This document shows, piece by piece, positions 33,600 to 41,325 of a stretch of 46,845 bases of DNA (position 1 is its first letter; every line of letters begins with the position of its first letter). The translations under genes and the position numbers were made by a program. Source of the DNA: a virus; the IMG/VR virus record IMGVR_UViG_3300017989_000029, positions 1-46,845 of that record. The stretch is one strand, 5' to 3'. The notes beneath the pieces were generated by a model. The model was not told the origin of the DNA, made no database searches, and saw nothing but the letters and a program-made list of their open reading frames with translations.

Positions 33600-35135
33600 A
33601 TGGACAAGGGAAAAGAACCAGAGGTGGGCGAGGGGCTGCGGCTGATTCGCCTGAATATCGAGAATTTCTTACGGATCAAGGGGCTGGAGGTCGATGCGCG
33701 GGGCAATCACGTCATTATCCGGGGCAAGAACGGCTCGGGGAAAACATCGGCGATCGATGCGCTGTGGTGCGCGTTGGCCGGGGGGAAGGGCCGGAAACTG
33801 GACAAGCCGATTCGTGATGGCGAGGACAAGGCCGTTGTGTCGGTCGATTTGGGCGAGTTCACGGTGGAGAAATCGTGGACGGCGAGCGGGACGCGGCTGG
33901 CGGTGAAGTCGGCAGGGAAGAAGGTGAAGAACGCCCAAGCGCTGCTGGACGGGTTGTTTGGGGTGTTTGCGCTCGATCCGCTGCGGTTTTTGGGGCTGCG
34001 GAGTCAGGATCAGGTGGACGAGGTGTTGAATGCGGCGAAGGTCGCGCCGCCAGTGGACCAGGTGCGGGAGATTACCGGCGAGGATTGCCCGGTGAAAGAG
34101 GGCGAGTCAGCGGACGAATATTTGATGCGGCTGAGTGCGGACGAGACGGGCGAGTTTTACGTTGAGCGCCGCGGAGTGGGCCGGGACAAGGACGCCAAAG
34201 AGGCCAGTTTGCAGGAGGCGCGGGCGATACTGGCAGAAATGGGCGGGGAGCCGAAAGGGGATGAACGACTTTCGAGTTCGGGCATTGTGGAGGAGTTGAC
34301 GCGGTTGCAGGGCCAGGCGGACGAGCGGCGCGAGGCGCGGGAACATGCGCAAGAGGCGCGGCGGTCGTTCGAAGAGGGCCGGGCGAAGTTGGACGGCTTG
34401 AGCCGGGAGTTGTCGGGGGTGGATGAGGCGATTGGCGATCTGGAACAGAAATTGGCCCTGGCGCGGGAGTCTCGCGAGGAGTTGTTGGGGCGGATCGATA
34501 AGGGAACTGTGGTTGTGAAGGAACGGGAGATTGCCGCAGCGAGCGCCAAGGTGGCTTTTGAGGAGTTGGCCGATCCGGCAGGAAAGATCGAGGAATTGCG
34601 CGGGCGGCTGGCTGATGCAGAGAAACACAACGAAACGCTGATCAAGCGGCGGGCCAAGGCTGAGGACGTGCAGCGGCTCTCGGGAGAGGTTGAGAAGGTG
34701 TCGGCGGAACATGAGCGGTTGGAGGGAGTTCTGGCCGGTTTGCGGGATCTCCGCAAGAATCTTCTGGTGGGGGCGGATTTAGGCGTTGAGGGGCTTTCGG
34801 TGGGAGAAGGCCAGTTGATGCTCAATGGCAATCCGTTCAGTCAGGCCAGCCACGCGGAGCGGATCAGCGCAGCTTGCGCGATCGCCAGGGCGCAGAATCC
34901 GCGGCTGCGGGTGCTCCGGATCGATGACGGGGAGCATTTGGACGCGGAAATGAAAACGGCGTTGATTGCGGCGGCGGAGCGGCAGGGGTTTCAGGTCGTA
35001 ATGACCTGTGTCACCGATCACGACGATTTGAGTGTTGAGATTGTGGACGCCGAGGGCGCCGGGCCGGTTGAGGCCAAGGACGGACAGGGGGACATGGTGG
35101 AAGCGTCGGCCAAGAAGGCCGGCGAGGATTTCTAA
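33600..35135 (+). CDS. SbcC/RecF-like SMC-type ATPase, 511 aa
   Basis: N-terminal RLIRLNIENFLRIKGLEVD is the usual opening of RecF/SbcC ATPase heads. Walker A is RGKNGSGKTS (residues 41-50). A central coiled coil spans about 190-390 (ARRSFEEGRAKLDGLSRELS). The C-terminal head has SQASHAERISAACAIARAQN (a signature-like helix) and a Walker B-like strand LRVLRIDDGEHLD (Asp442/Asp443, Glu445). It is shorter than bacterial SbcC, like phage versions (T4 gp46 class). No SbcD/gp47 nuclease is next to it; a DEDD exonuclease follows instead. Likely a repair/recombination DNA-end processing ATPase. Ends AGEDF. Confidence 0.85.
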   Translation: MDKGKEPEVGEGLRLIRLNIENFLRIKGLEVDARGNHVIIRGKNGSGKTSAIDALWCALAGGKGRKLDKPIRDGEDKAVVSVDLGEFTVEKSWTASGTRLAVKSAGKKVKNAQALLDGLFGVFALDPLRFLGLRSQDQVDEVLNAAKVAPPVDQVREITGEDCPVKEGESADEYLMRLSADETGEFYVERRGVGRDKDAKEASLQEARAILAEMGGEPKGDERLSSSGIVEELTRLQGQADERREAREHAQEARRSFEEGRAKLDGLSRELSGVDEAIGDLEQKLALARESREELLGRIDKGTVVVKEREIAAASAKVAFEELADPAGKIEELRGRLADAEKHNETLIKRRAKAEDVQRLSGEVEKVSAEHERLEGVLAGLRDLRKNLLVGADLGVEGLSVGEGQLMLNGNPFSQASHAERISAACAIARAQNPRLRVLRIDDGEHLDAEMKTALIAAAERQGFQVVMTCVTDHDDLSVEIVDAEGAGPVEAKDGQGDMVEASAKKAGEDF

Positions 35136-35150
35136 GGGATACCCTGGAAA

Positions 35151-35303
35151 GGGGCTTCGCGAATGCGGTTGGGTGTGCTGGAATCCCGAATTTGCCGGAT
35201 TATAGGGAATCCACGGGCCAAGCGAATATCCGGACCGCAGAAGCCCCGCAGAATGGAGGACTGAAGTCAGAGCGCTTTGCCCGGCTGAATTCTCTGGCTT
35301 CAG
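35151..35303 (+). other. Structured intergenic RNA element
   Basis: The 201 bases between the ATPase and exonuclease genes hold nested stems. GGGGCTTC / GAAGCCCC (35151-35158, 35240-35247) stacks on TGCGGT / ACCGCA (35164-35169, 35234-35239) with a 5-base bulge; inside is TGGAATCCC / GGGAATCCA (35179-35187, 35205-35213, one A-A mismatch). Then a separate 12-bp stem CTGAAGTCAGAG / CTCTGGCTTCAG (35261-35272, 35292-35303, one G-U). No gene fits here. It may be a cis-regulatory leader of the exonuclease gene or a small RNA. Confidence 0.55.
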
Positions 35304-35336
35304 CATAAATCGGACGGAAACGGAAAGGAAATGGAC

Positions 35337-36302
35337 ATGGAAACGAGCGCGAAACGGATTGTGTTGGACGTGGAAACGGTGGGGCCGCGGGGCGACGAGC
35401 AGATCGAGAAGTTGTTCGAGGAGAACCTGCGGGCGAGTGAGCCGCCAGTATCGGTTCGGCGGGGTTCGAAGGACGCCGAGGCGCTGGAGCGGGCGGAGTA
35501 TTGGGACTATTACCAGGAGTTGAAGAAGGGCAAGGGGGAGTGGCTGGCAGAGAACTGGAATTCGGGCGTGGTGCTCGAGAAGCGGGTGGAGGTCGCGCTG
35601 GAGGCGGCGGCGACGGACCCGCTGTTGGCTGTGCCGATTGTGATTGCGGTGGCGATTGATGACAATCCGGTTGGGGTGACTTCGACAGAAGAGAGAGGGA
35701 CGGAGCGGGAGTTGATAGATTACATCGCGAGTTTTTTGAACGAACACGCCGGGCCGGATACGGTGTGGATCGGCCACAATTCCGATTCGTTCGATCTGCC
35801 GTTGCTGGTGACGCGGTGGCGGCGGCTCGGGATTTTGCCGCCGGCGTGGTTCCCGGAGTGGCGGTATGGGCGGATTCGCGGGGCAACCTTCGACACGATG
35901 AAAGAATCGGCGAGCAAGACGCCGTTCGTGTCGGCGCAAACGGCTGCGATCGCCCACGGCCTTGACGGGTTCAAGGTGACGATGTGGGGCGATGCGCCAA
36001 TGGATGGCTCTCGGGTCGCCGAGGCGCACAAAGCGGGTGAATGGGCGCTGATCCGGGAGTATTGCCGGGCGGACGTGGAGGCAACGCGCGAGTTGGCGCG
36101 GGTGATGACGTTCGGTTGGCGGTGGCTGGACAGGCGTCAGGGCGCTCCGATGCAGACGCCGGTTCAGGGCGAGGAGTTGTTGGCGGTCGCCTGCGGCTCG
36201 AACGATCCGGGCGAGCGGCTGAATGGGCTGCTGGATTGGCTCGTCGAGCGCGGTCTGGTCGATGCTACGATGGTTGCCGCGATGCGGACGAAGGCGGCGT
36301 AG
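35337..36302 (+). CDS. DEDD-type 3'-5' exonuclease
   Basis: All three exonuclease motifs are present: ExoI IVLDVET (Asp11, Glu13), ExoII GHNSDSFDLPLL (Asp153) and ExoIII YCRADVEATRE (Tyr242, Asp246), of the DEDDy kind seen in PolB-like proofreading domains. 321 residues, a stand-alone exonuclease with an insert after ExoI (about 20-85). Start at ATG 35337 is preferred over 35331 because AAAGGA then lies seven bases upstream. Together with the SbcC-like ATPase it probably processes DNA ends during replication or recombination. No polymerase gene is present. Confidence 0.85.
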   Translation: METSAKRIVLDVETVGPRGDEQIEKLFEENLRASEPPVSVRRGSKDAEALERAEYWDYYQELKKGKGEWLAENWNSGVVLEKRVEVALEAAATDPLLAVPIVIAVAIDDNPVGVTSTEERGTERELIDYIASFLNEHAGPDTVWIGHNSDSFDLPLLVTRWRRLGILPPAWFPEWRYGRIRGATFDTMKESASKTPFVSAQTAAIAHGLDGFKVTMWGDAPMDGSRVAEAHKAGEWALIREYCRADVEATRELARVMTFGWRWLDRRQGAPMQTPVQGEELLAVACGSNDPGERLNGLLDWLVERGLVDATMVAAMRTKAA

Positions 36303-36319
36303 AAAGGCAAACGGTCAAA

Positions 36320-36595
36320 ATGTGCGAAGAACTAGGCGAAAAAGAGAACGACAGGACTCTAGTCGGCCTATGGTTTCACTCACGCTATGAATCGGGTGAA
36401 ATTAAATGGCAAGGGCAGATCGTCCGCGAGTTGAAAGACGGAAGTTGTGTCTGCCAATTATACAGTTGGCTCATGGGTGATCCAACTATGTGCAAACTGG
36501 TGAAGCGAGAGGATGTGGAACAGTTCGAGTTTTATCAAGACGATGCCGCAATGCGCGAGCAAGCCGCAATTGAAGGGTTAGGTGATTTCGATTGA
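36320..36595 (+). CDS. Hypothetical protein before acb2, 91 aa
   Basis: Start taken at ATG 36320 (MCEELGEKENDRTLVGLWFH) with an AAAGG tract upstream; the longer open frame overlaps the exonuclease and is not protein-like. The pattern LVGLWFHSR ... WQGQIVRELKDGSCVCQLYS ... FEFYQDDAAM resembles a small SH3-like or beta-barrel protein seen in bacterial accessory genes, but I cannot name it. Its position next to an anti-CBASS gene makes a second anti-defence role worth testing. Confidence 0.6.
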   Translation: MCEELGEKENDRTLVGLWFHSRYESGEIKWQGQIVRELKDGSCVCQLYSWLMGDPTMCKLVKREDVEQFEFYQDDAAMREQAAIEGLGDFD

Positions 36596-36616
36596 AAGCG
36601 CCAAGAGGCGCTCAAT
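36591..36616 (+). promoter_or_regulatory. Hairpin before the acb2 ribosome binding site
   Basis: Stem AGCGCC-AAGA-GGCGCT (36597-36612) is extended by ATTG / CAAT across a two-base bulge. It overlaps the stop codon of the gene before and ends eight bases before GGAGG (36624-36628). The same AGCGCC / GGCGCT stem precedes the capsid gene. Confidence 0.5.
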
Positions 36617-36635
36617 TCAAACTGGAGGAAACGAT

Positions 36636-36854
36636 ATGCCGTGGTTTACCGAGGAACAGTTGGAGAATCTGTTTACATATCACGCGCCGAAGGAGGATCA
36701 GGCCGAACGCTATCAGGACATTCGCGACACCGGGCGTTTTTTGGCGGAAACCATTCAGAAACATGCGCCGGACTCTGTCGAGAAAACGTTGGCGATCCGC
36801 AAGGTGCAAGAAGCCGTGATGTGGGCGAACGCGGCGATTGCCTGCAACGAGTAG
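36636..36854 (+). CDS. acb2: Acb2-type cyclic-nucleotide sponge (anti-CBASS)
   Basis: 72 residues starting at ATG 36636 with GGAGG seven bases upstream. The pattern LFTYHAP-x-x-DQAERYQDIRD near the N-terminus and EAVMWANAAIACNE at the C-terminus are the hallmarks of the Acb2 hairpin family, small helical proteins that form hexamers and bind cyclic di- and tri-nucleotides made by CBASS (and some Thoeris) systems, keeping them from their effectors. Length agrees with the family. Recognised from memory of the family pattern; ligand range cannot be read from sequence. Confidence 0.88.
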   Translation: MPWFTEEQLENLFTYHAPKEDQAERYQDIRDTGRFLAETIQKHAPDSVEKTLAIRKVQEAVMWANAAIACNE

Positions 36855-37284
36855 GCCCTTCCGGGCGCGTTTCTGAGTCGGTGCATGACGATTCAGGGGC
36901 GCGTTGGGACGCCGGGAGATCAAGCAAGGGTTTTCCTCTCCTTTCCCTGTTTGGTAGCAAACCGGCTTCCCAATGCGCCATAGGCGCAACGCCACTTTTG
37001 AGTCATAGGAGGTCGTCAAACCGATCTACAACAAGCGCTTACGAGTGGCGGGGCGCCCGGGGACGTCGAAAGTTTCCCGGGTGCCCTCGGATTGGGTATC
37101 AACCGCCCTTTGGGCGGATTATTTCAAAGACCAGGAGGAATGGATGGGATATTAGCAGACATTGCAAAAAGCCCTAAGTTACGTTCGATTAACGTGAGCC
37201 TGTCGGGAGCGCATTCCCGGCAGGCCAACTCCAAAGCCAGGATGCGGAGAGGCGAATGGCTTTTGATTTGCAGGTGGATTTCTG
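36855..37284 (+). other. 430-base non-coding stretch with at least six hairpins
   Basis: No convincing gene lies here. Hairpins: GCCC-TTCC-GGGC (36855-36866); CTGAGTCG / CGATTCAG (36873-36880, 36889-36896); TGCGCC-ATA-GGCGCA (36974-36988); GGGCGCCCGGG / CCCGGGTGCCC (37051-37061, 37076-37086); CCGCCC-TTT-GGGCGG (37103-37117); GCCTGTCGGGA / TCCCGGCAGGC (37198-37208, 37215-37225). Two ribosome-binding-like AGGAGG sites (near 37008 and 37133) have no matching long frame. It may encode small RNAs or be the remains of lost genes. Confidence 0.5.
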
Positions 37285-37485
37285 ATGTCTCATGCAGACG
37301 GATCGTGGACGGCCGCGGATTTCCGCATGGCGAAAGCGGAGCGAAAGGCGTGGCTGATTGAAATGGACGCGCAGCCGGAGGACAAGGCTGAACGGCTGGC
37401 AATGGAGTATGTGCGGCAGTTGTGGGAATCGGCAGGACGGCCGAATGTAAACCGGAAAGGGGCGGGGAATGCAAAACCAGATTAA
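37285..37485 (+). CDS. Small hypothetical protein, 66 aa
   Basis: Starts MSHADGSWTAADFRMAKAER, mostly helical and charged (AWLIEMDAQPEDKAERLAME). The ribosome binding site is weak. It overlaps the next gene by 17 bases. No family recognised. Confidence 0.5.
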   Translation: MSHADGSWTAADFRMAKAERKAWLIEMDAQPEDKAERLAMEYVRQLWESAGRPNVNRKGAGNAKPD

Positions 37486-37831
37486 GCGATTTGTGAAGTT
37501 CGGAACGCTTTCAGTGGGCGAAGAAGAGGCCACGCTGTCAATGAAGTTTGACCGGGACGGGCTGGATTTGCAACGGGCCGCAGCGACCTTTTGCGGGACG
37601 GTATTGCAGGTCCGGATTCGCAGAGGGTTCGATGAGGAGTTGCCGGGAGTCGAGCCGATCATGTTGAAGGGCCGGGCGATTTCGGAGAAATTGGGGGTTA
37701 CGAAAATCGGCTATGCCGCCCGGCTGGAGTTTGCATTGGGCAATTATGATTTGGCGACGTTAGCGGCGTTTTCGAAGGCTGAAGCGCGGCTGGAGTGTGC
37801 GGTTGAGCGCGGGATGACGGAGGACGACTGA
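37469..37831 (+). CDS. Hypothetical beta-rich protein, 120 aa
   Basis: AAAGGGGCGGGGA precedes the ATG. The product is mixed (FVKFGTLSVGEEEATLSMKF, DRDGLDLQRAAATFCGTVLQ) and acidic at the end. It shares one base with the RuvC-like gene (TGATG). In phages a small unknown gene often precedes the resolvase; I cannot assign a function. Confidence 0.6.
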   Translation: MQNQIKRFVKFGTLSVGEEEATLSMKFDRDGLDLQRAAATFCGTVLQVRIRRGFDEELPGVEPIMLKGRAISEKLGVTKIGYAARLEFALGNYDLATLAAFSKAEARLECAVERGMTEDD

Positions 37832-38358
37832 TGAAGATTCTTGGGCTTGACCCTGCAACGAAATTCGGTTGGGCGGTCCTCGATGGGGAGCAGATTGTGG
37901 GGGGCGGAACTTGGAAATTGCTGTGGAACAAGCAGCCCGCGGACGAGGTTTTGGCGGATTTGCAATGGCGCTTGGAGCAGGTGAAAACACGCTTCGGGGC
38001 GTTGGATATCTATGCGTTCGAGTCGGCAAGGCACATGCCGATCAACAATGCAAAATGGTCGATTGCGGTCAGAAGCGAGTTGATTGCGGCGGCTAGATTA
38101 TGGGGGTTCAAACATGACCTTGAAGGGCTGGAACTTGACATTGAAGAGATCAAGCGACACGCAACGGGACACGCGAGGGCAAAAAAATCGATGATGGTAG
38201 GGGCGGCGGAACGACGCTGGCCCAAGGTCACTTGGACGGACGACAATCACGCCGACGCCGCCTGGATAGCCGACTTCGGGCGAGCAACTTTGAGGCAACA
38301 AGGACGGTTCCATGAAGGGCAAAACGAGGGATTCCTTACCGGGCTTATTGAGGATTAG
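37831..38358 (+). CDS. RuvC-like Holliday junction resolvase
   Basis: 175 residues with the RNase H-fold acidic set of RuvC: ILGLDPATKFGWAVL (Asp7), YAFESARH (Glu64) and DDNHADAAWIADF (Asp138, Asp142). The length equals bacterial RuvC. It cuts four-way or branched DNA during replication/recombination and prepares DNA for packaging. Coupled to the gene before it by a one-base overlap and overlapping the initiator start after it by 47 bases. Confidence 0.85.
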   Translation: MKILGLDPATKFGWAVLDGEQIVGGGTWKLLWNKQPADEVLADLQWRLEQVKTRFGALDIYAFESARHMPINNAKWSIAVRSELIAAARLWGFKHDLEGLELDIEEIKRHATGHARAKKSMMVGAAERRWPKVTWTDDNHADAAWIADFGRATLRQQGRFHEGQNEGFLTGLIED

Positions 38359-39349
38359 GGACTACGACGCGCACTACGAACACGGAAAATCGAGATCAGT
38401 TCGTAAAAAAAGTTACTCCTGTCGCCCAATCAAATGCGGGCCGAAGAAGCGGAGAATCATATCACTTCGCAACGGGGAAAAGATTTGGGGGGCTTGGCAA
38501 AGCCTTTTGGACGTTATCGAGGGCTTCGAGGCGCCGCGCCAGGGCTATTTGACGACGAACGGACGCACGGACGGCGAACCGTTGACATATACGGACTTAG
38601 TAAAAGAAACCGATTACAGCAGGGCAACGCTGGTTGCTATGATCGAGTTGATGGTTTCGCCGGGACTTCGCTTTTTAGAGTTTGCGGAACCGGGACGCAA
38701 CAGGGACGGAGACGGGACGGAACCGGGACGCGACGAAGATGGAGCCGGGACGCCTCATAAAGTAAAGGAAAGTAGGGAAGGGAAGAGAAGAGTAGTATTA
38801 ACTCGCTCTCCGTCCCCTGTCGGGACGCAAAGCATCAGCGATCACGAGCCATTGTTCGCGGACGATCCTGGAATTGCCATATACCAATCCATTGCATCCA
38901 AACATGCTCCAGAGAAAATTCAGCAATCCCATATCAAAATCCCATGCGATCCCTACTCGCTGGCTTTTTGGCAATGCGTTGTTTCCTCGTGGTGCGCCGC
39001 TTCGGGTGGCCGGGGGAACTTTTCGCCACAGAACGTCCAGGGCATGATGGAGTGGTTCAAGGCGGGCTCAATTCCGGGACAGGTTGCGCACGTTACCAAG
39101 CCGGCGATGGATCGACTGCCAGCGGACAGGCAAGCGGCAGCCTATTGCACGCCCAATGACTACGCGCAGAAAATTCATGTGTTGGCTGATGTCGGTTTGG
39201 ATGAGGCCAGGGTGTTTGAGGAAATCGGAGTTTACCGCTTTGAGCATTTGTGGCGCCGACCGCCTGAAGGAGAGTGGCAATATCAAGGATGGTCCCCAAG
39301 CCCGCCGACTGCGAAAGGACAGGACGAGACGGAGGATGAAACGGCATGA
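38312..39349 (+). CDS. Lambda-O-like replication initiator with internal iterons
   Basis: 345 residues. The N-terminal part (about 55-125: NGEKIWGAWQSLLDVIEGFE, YTDLVKETDYSRATLVAMIE) looks like a winged-helix domain. A charged linker (about 125-170, EPGRNRDGDGTEPGRDEDGA) follows. The C-terminal domain is helical (FWQCVVSSWCAASGGRGNFS). This two-domain-plus-linker plan, with DNA repeats inside the linker code, is that of lambda O and DnaD/replisome-organiser proteins. It should bind the origin and recruit the host helicase loader. Family inferred; no diagnostic residue. Confidence 0.55.
   Translation: MKGKTRDSLPGLLRIRDYDAHYEHGKSRSVRKKSYSCRPIKCGPKKRRIISLRNGEKIWGAWQSLLDVIEGFEAPRQGYLTTNGRTDGEPLTYTDLVKETDYSRATLVAMIELMVSPGLRFLEFAEPGRNRDGDGTEPGRDEDGAGTPHKVKESREGKRRVVLTRSPSPVGTQSISDHEPLFADDPGIAIYQSIASKHAPEKIQQSHIKIPCDPYSLAFWQCVVSSWCAASGGRGNFSPQNVQGMMEWFKAGSIPGQVAHVTKPAMDRLPADRQAAAYCTPNDYAQKIHVLADVGLDEARVFEEIGVYRFEHLWRRPPEGEWQYQGWSPSPPTAKGQDETEDETA
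38690..38827 (+). other. Predicted replication origin: iterons plus purine-rich stretch
   Basis: Copies of (C)CGGGACG or close variants lie at 38690-38697, 38702-38708, 38713-38719, 38723-38730 and 38745-38752. A strongly purine-rich, A-rich strand of about 40 bases (38758-38800) follows, then an inverted pair CGTCCC / GGGACG (38811-38816, 38822-38827). All are inside the initiator gene, as in lambda. This is a convincing layout of initiator sites beside a DNA-unwinding element. Confidence 0.6.
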
Positions 39350-39825
39350 TGAATTTGTTGGGCTATATCGCGGGGGCATATCGTGATCGATCAATCTGGA
39401 AGATTCGTCAGAACATCAGGGAAGCGGAGTCTGTCGCTTCAAGGTTCATCGAGGCCGGCGTTCCGATGTTTATCCCGCACAAGAATACCGGGCTGTTAGA
39501 CGGACTGGTGCCGGATCGGGAGTTTCTGCGTCAGGCTCGGGTGGTGTTGCGGCGGTGCGATTTTATGGTGGTTCTGCCGTCGTGGGTGAATTCGATGGGA
39601 ACAAGGGAAGAAATAAACGATGCAGACGAGTTGGGAATTCCGTTTGTTGCCTGGAGCGAGCCTTTCGAGGACGTGGTTGCGTTTTTGAATCCGCTTTTGG
39701 CGCTCAACGGGAAGCCGAAGATCAAATTGATTGGAAACGGGGAATATGAAAAACAGCAAGATCGAATGGACGGATCACACAGTGAATTTTTGGTGGGGCT
39801 GCCAGAAGGTGAGTCCCGGTTGTGA
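39346..39825 (+). CDS. Nucleoside deoxyribosyltransferase-like (DUF4406-type) protein
   Basis: YIAGAYRDRSIWKIRQNIRE at the start, FIPHKNTGLLDG in the middle and later CDFMVVLPSWVNSMGTREEI are the typical strands and loops of the nucleoside 2-deoxyribosyltransferase-like phage family (DUF4406/DUF1937). About 110 residues form the domain; the last 45 overlap the next gene. Likely acts on nucleosides or deoxynucleotide-like ligands. ATGA coupling with the initiator gene. Substrate unknown. Confidence 0.75.
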   Translation: MMNLLGYIAGAYRDRSIWKIRQNIREAESVASRFIEAGVPMFIPHKNTGLLDGLVPDREFLRQARVVLRRCDFMVVLPSWVNSMGTREEINDADELGIPFVAWSEPFEDVVAFLNPLLALNGKPKIKLIGNGEYEKQQDRMDGSHSEFLVGLPEGESRL

Positions 39826-40735
39826 GAATTGCTACGCCGAGGCGTTGGCCAAACGGACCGGGCGAGACTGTTGGGGCGACTCGCCGCGGATCATTCGGGC
39901 GGAGAAGGCGCGGAAGGAATGCTTGAGCCTCGATCGAAAAGCGCGGCAGTCGGGCAAGCGCGAAATCGTGTTTGTGAATTCGATGTCGGACTTTTTCGAA
40001 TTAGGCGGCGATGATATTATTTGGGCTAGGGCATTGGCTTTAAAGACGTTTGAGGAATGCCGTTACCTATTTTTTTTACTGCTTACCAAGCGACCACAGT
40101 TTGCTCTGTCAATTCTTGAATATTTGGCGGATTGGTGGGACTGCAAGACCGACCTGCCGAACGTTGGTCTTGGCGTAACGGCAGAGAGCCAGAAGCAGGC
40201 GGATGAGCGGATTCCGCACCTTCTGCAAATTCCGGCGGCGTTGCGGTTCGTTTCCTGTGAGCCACTGTTGGGGCCGGTTGACTTGGGAAAGACAGGGGCG
40301 CTCGGTTGTGATTGCCATGATGACGACGAATGCTATGGGAGTTGTAAATTTTACCGTAACGCAGTTGACCATACTAAAATAATCGATTGGATCATTGCTG
40401 GCGGGGAGAGTGGGCCGCGAGCCAGGCCGATCCATCCGGATTGGGCGCGGTCGTTGCGCGATCAGTGCAAAGCGGCGGGCGTTCCTTTCCTGTTCAAGCA
40501 GTGGGGGGAATGGGCACCTATTAGATGGCAGGGCGCCACGACAAATCCGGGAGATTTGTTCCTTGACCAGGATGGGACATACATTCGCATTAAATTCGGC
40601 GAACAGATTCCCGCGAGCCTTCCGGACCTTCCGCACAGTATGGCGTTGATGCGCCGTTGCGGCAAAAAACATGCAGGCCGGTTGCTGGATGGCGTTGAAA
40701 ATCTCGAGTTCCCGGGGGTGATCAAAAATGGGTGA
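39746..40735 (+). CDS. Phage Gp37/Gp68 family protein (DUF5131)
   Basis: Start at ATG 39746 (MKNSKIEWTDHTVNFWWGCQ). The pattern WTDxTxNxWWGC19-QKVSPGC26-ENC29-YAEALAKR, then VFVNSMSDFF, LLLTKRPQ, LGVTAESQKQADERIP, SCEPLLGPVDL, WIIAGGESGPRARP and VPFLFKQWGEW, is the complete signature of the Gp37/Gp68 (DUF5131) family. The three cysteines suggest a metal or Fe-S site; the TIM-barrel-like motif order recalls radical SAM enzymes. The reaction is not known. 329 residues, full length. It overlaps the preceding gene by 80 bases. Confidence 0.9.
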   Translation: MKNSKIEWTDHTVNFWWGCQKVSPGCENCYAEALAKRTGRDCWGDSPRIIRAEKARKECLSLDRKARQSGKREIVFVNSMSDFFELGGDDIIWARALALKTFEECRYLFFLLLTKRPQFALSILEYLADWWDCKTDLPNVGLGVTAESQKQADERIPHLLQIPAALRFVSCEPLLGPVDLGKTGALGCDCHDDDECYGSCKFYRNAVDHTKIIDWIIAGGESGPRARPIHPDWARSLRDQCKAAGVPFLFKQWGEWAPIRWQGATTNPGDLFLDQDGTYIRIKFGEQIPASLPDLPHSMALMRRCGKKHAGRLLDGVENLEFPGVIKNG

Positions 40736-41012
40736 ATGGAAATCGTATGCTGACGAATCCCGGCTCGATTGGGGCACTGAGCAGGATGGCAACCTAAACC
40801 GCGATCAGATCAACACAGGTTGTCTGATACGTATCGCATACGCCATGGAGGCGATGGCTCAACGTCATATCGAGTTGTTACAGGAGAATGAAAGACTGAG
40901 CGAACAAGTGATGCGCTTTATCCATCGATATGAGAAAGCGGAACGCAGCCGAGCGGCGCTGCAAGGTTGGGTGACACGATTAAAGGAGGCGAAGCGCGAT
41001 GAAAAGGCTTAA
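40728..41012 (+). CDS. Small helical protein, 94 aa
   Basis: Starts MGEWKSYADESRLDWGTEQD; residues about 40-85 form a coiled coil (IELLQENERLSEQVMRFIHR). Overlaps both neighbours slightly. Typical of small early phage genes. No family recognised. Confidence 0.6.
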   Translation: MGEWKSYADESRLDWGTEQDGNLNRDQINTGCLIRIAYAMEAMAQRHIELLQENERLSEQVMRFIHRYEKAERSRAALQGWVTRLKEAKRDEKA

Positions 41013-41325
41013 AGAATACGCGGTTCAGGTGGTCGTTTTTGCGGCGGTGTTCAACGCGGCGTTTTGGGCGTTGATGATGACGCAGAACGAGGCAATGGGG
41101 CAAGCGCAGTGGGACGCGCACGGCGCCCCGTTGATCTTGCAAAAACAAGCGGAGGATGATTTAGGCGGGCCGGTTGAGTGCGTTTCTCGCAGCCGGGCGT
41201 TTGTGACCGACGACGCAGCAACGACATTCACCTTGGCGCTTTCACTCGTCGAATACCGTTACACGTTTCGTCGCGTGAATGTGAGTTCTCACAGCGCGGC
41301 GGTTGCCGAGATAGAGGGCGAATGA
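40999..41325 (+). CDS. Small membrane-anchored protein, 108 aa
   Basis: AAAGGAGG lies about eight bases before the ATG. One N-terminal transmembrane helix (YAVQVVVFAAVFNAAFWALM) after two Lys/Arg residues, then a soluble, probably periplasmic domain of about 80 residues with two strands (LALSLVEYRYTFRRVNVSSH). Could be a superinfection-exclusion or envelope protein. Function unknown. Confidence 0.6.
   Translation: MKRLKEYAVQVVVFAAVFNAAFWALMMTQNEAMGQAQWDAHGAPLILQKQAEDDLGGPVECVSRSRAFVTDDAATTFTLALSLVEYRYTFRRVNVSSHSAAVAEIEGE

Noticed and set aside
34779-36029. 416-codon minus-strand frame over the ATPase and exonuclease genes
   Set aside because: It is antisense to two genes with intact catalytic motifs and is rich in Arg/Pro/His, as GC-rich shadows are.
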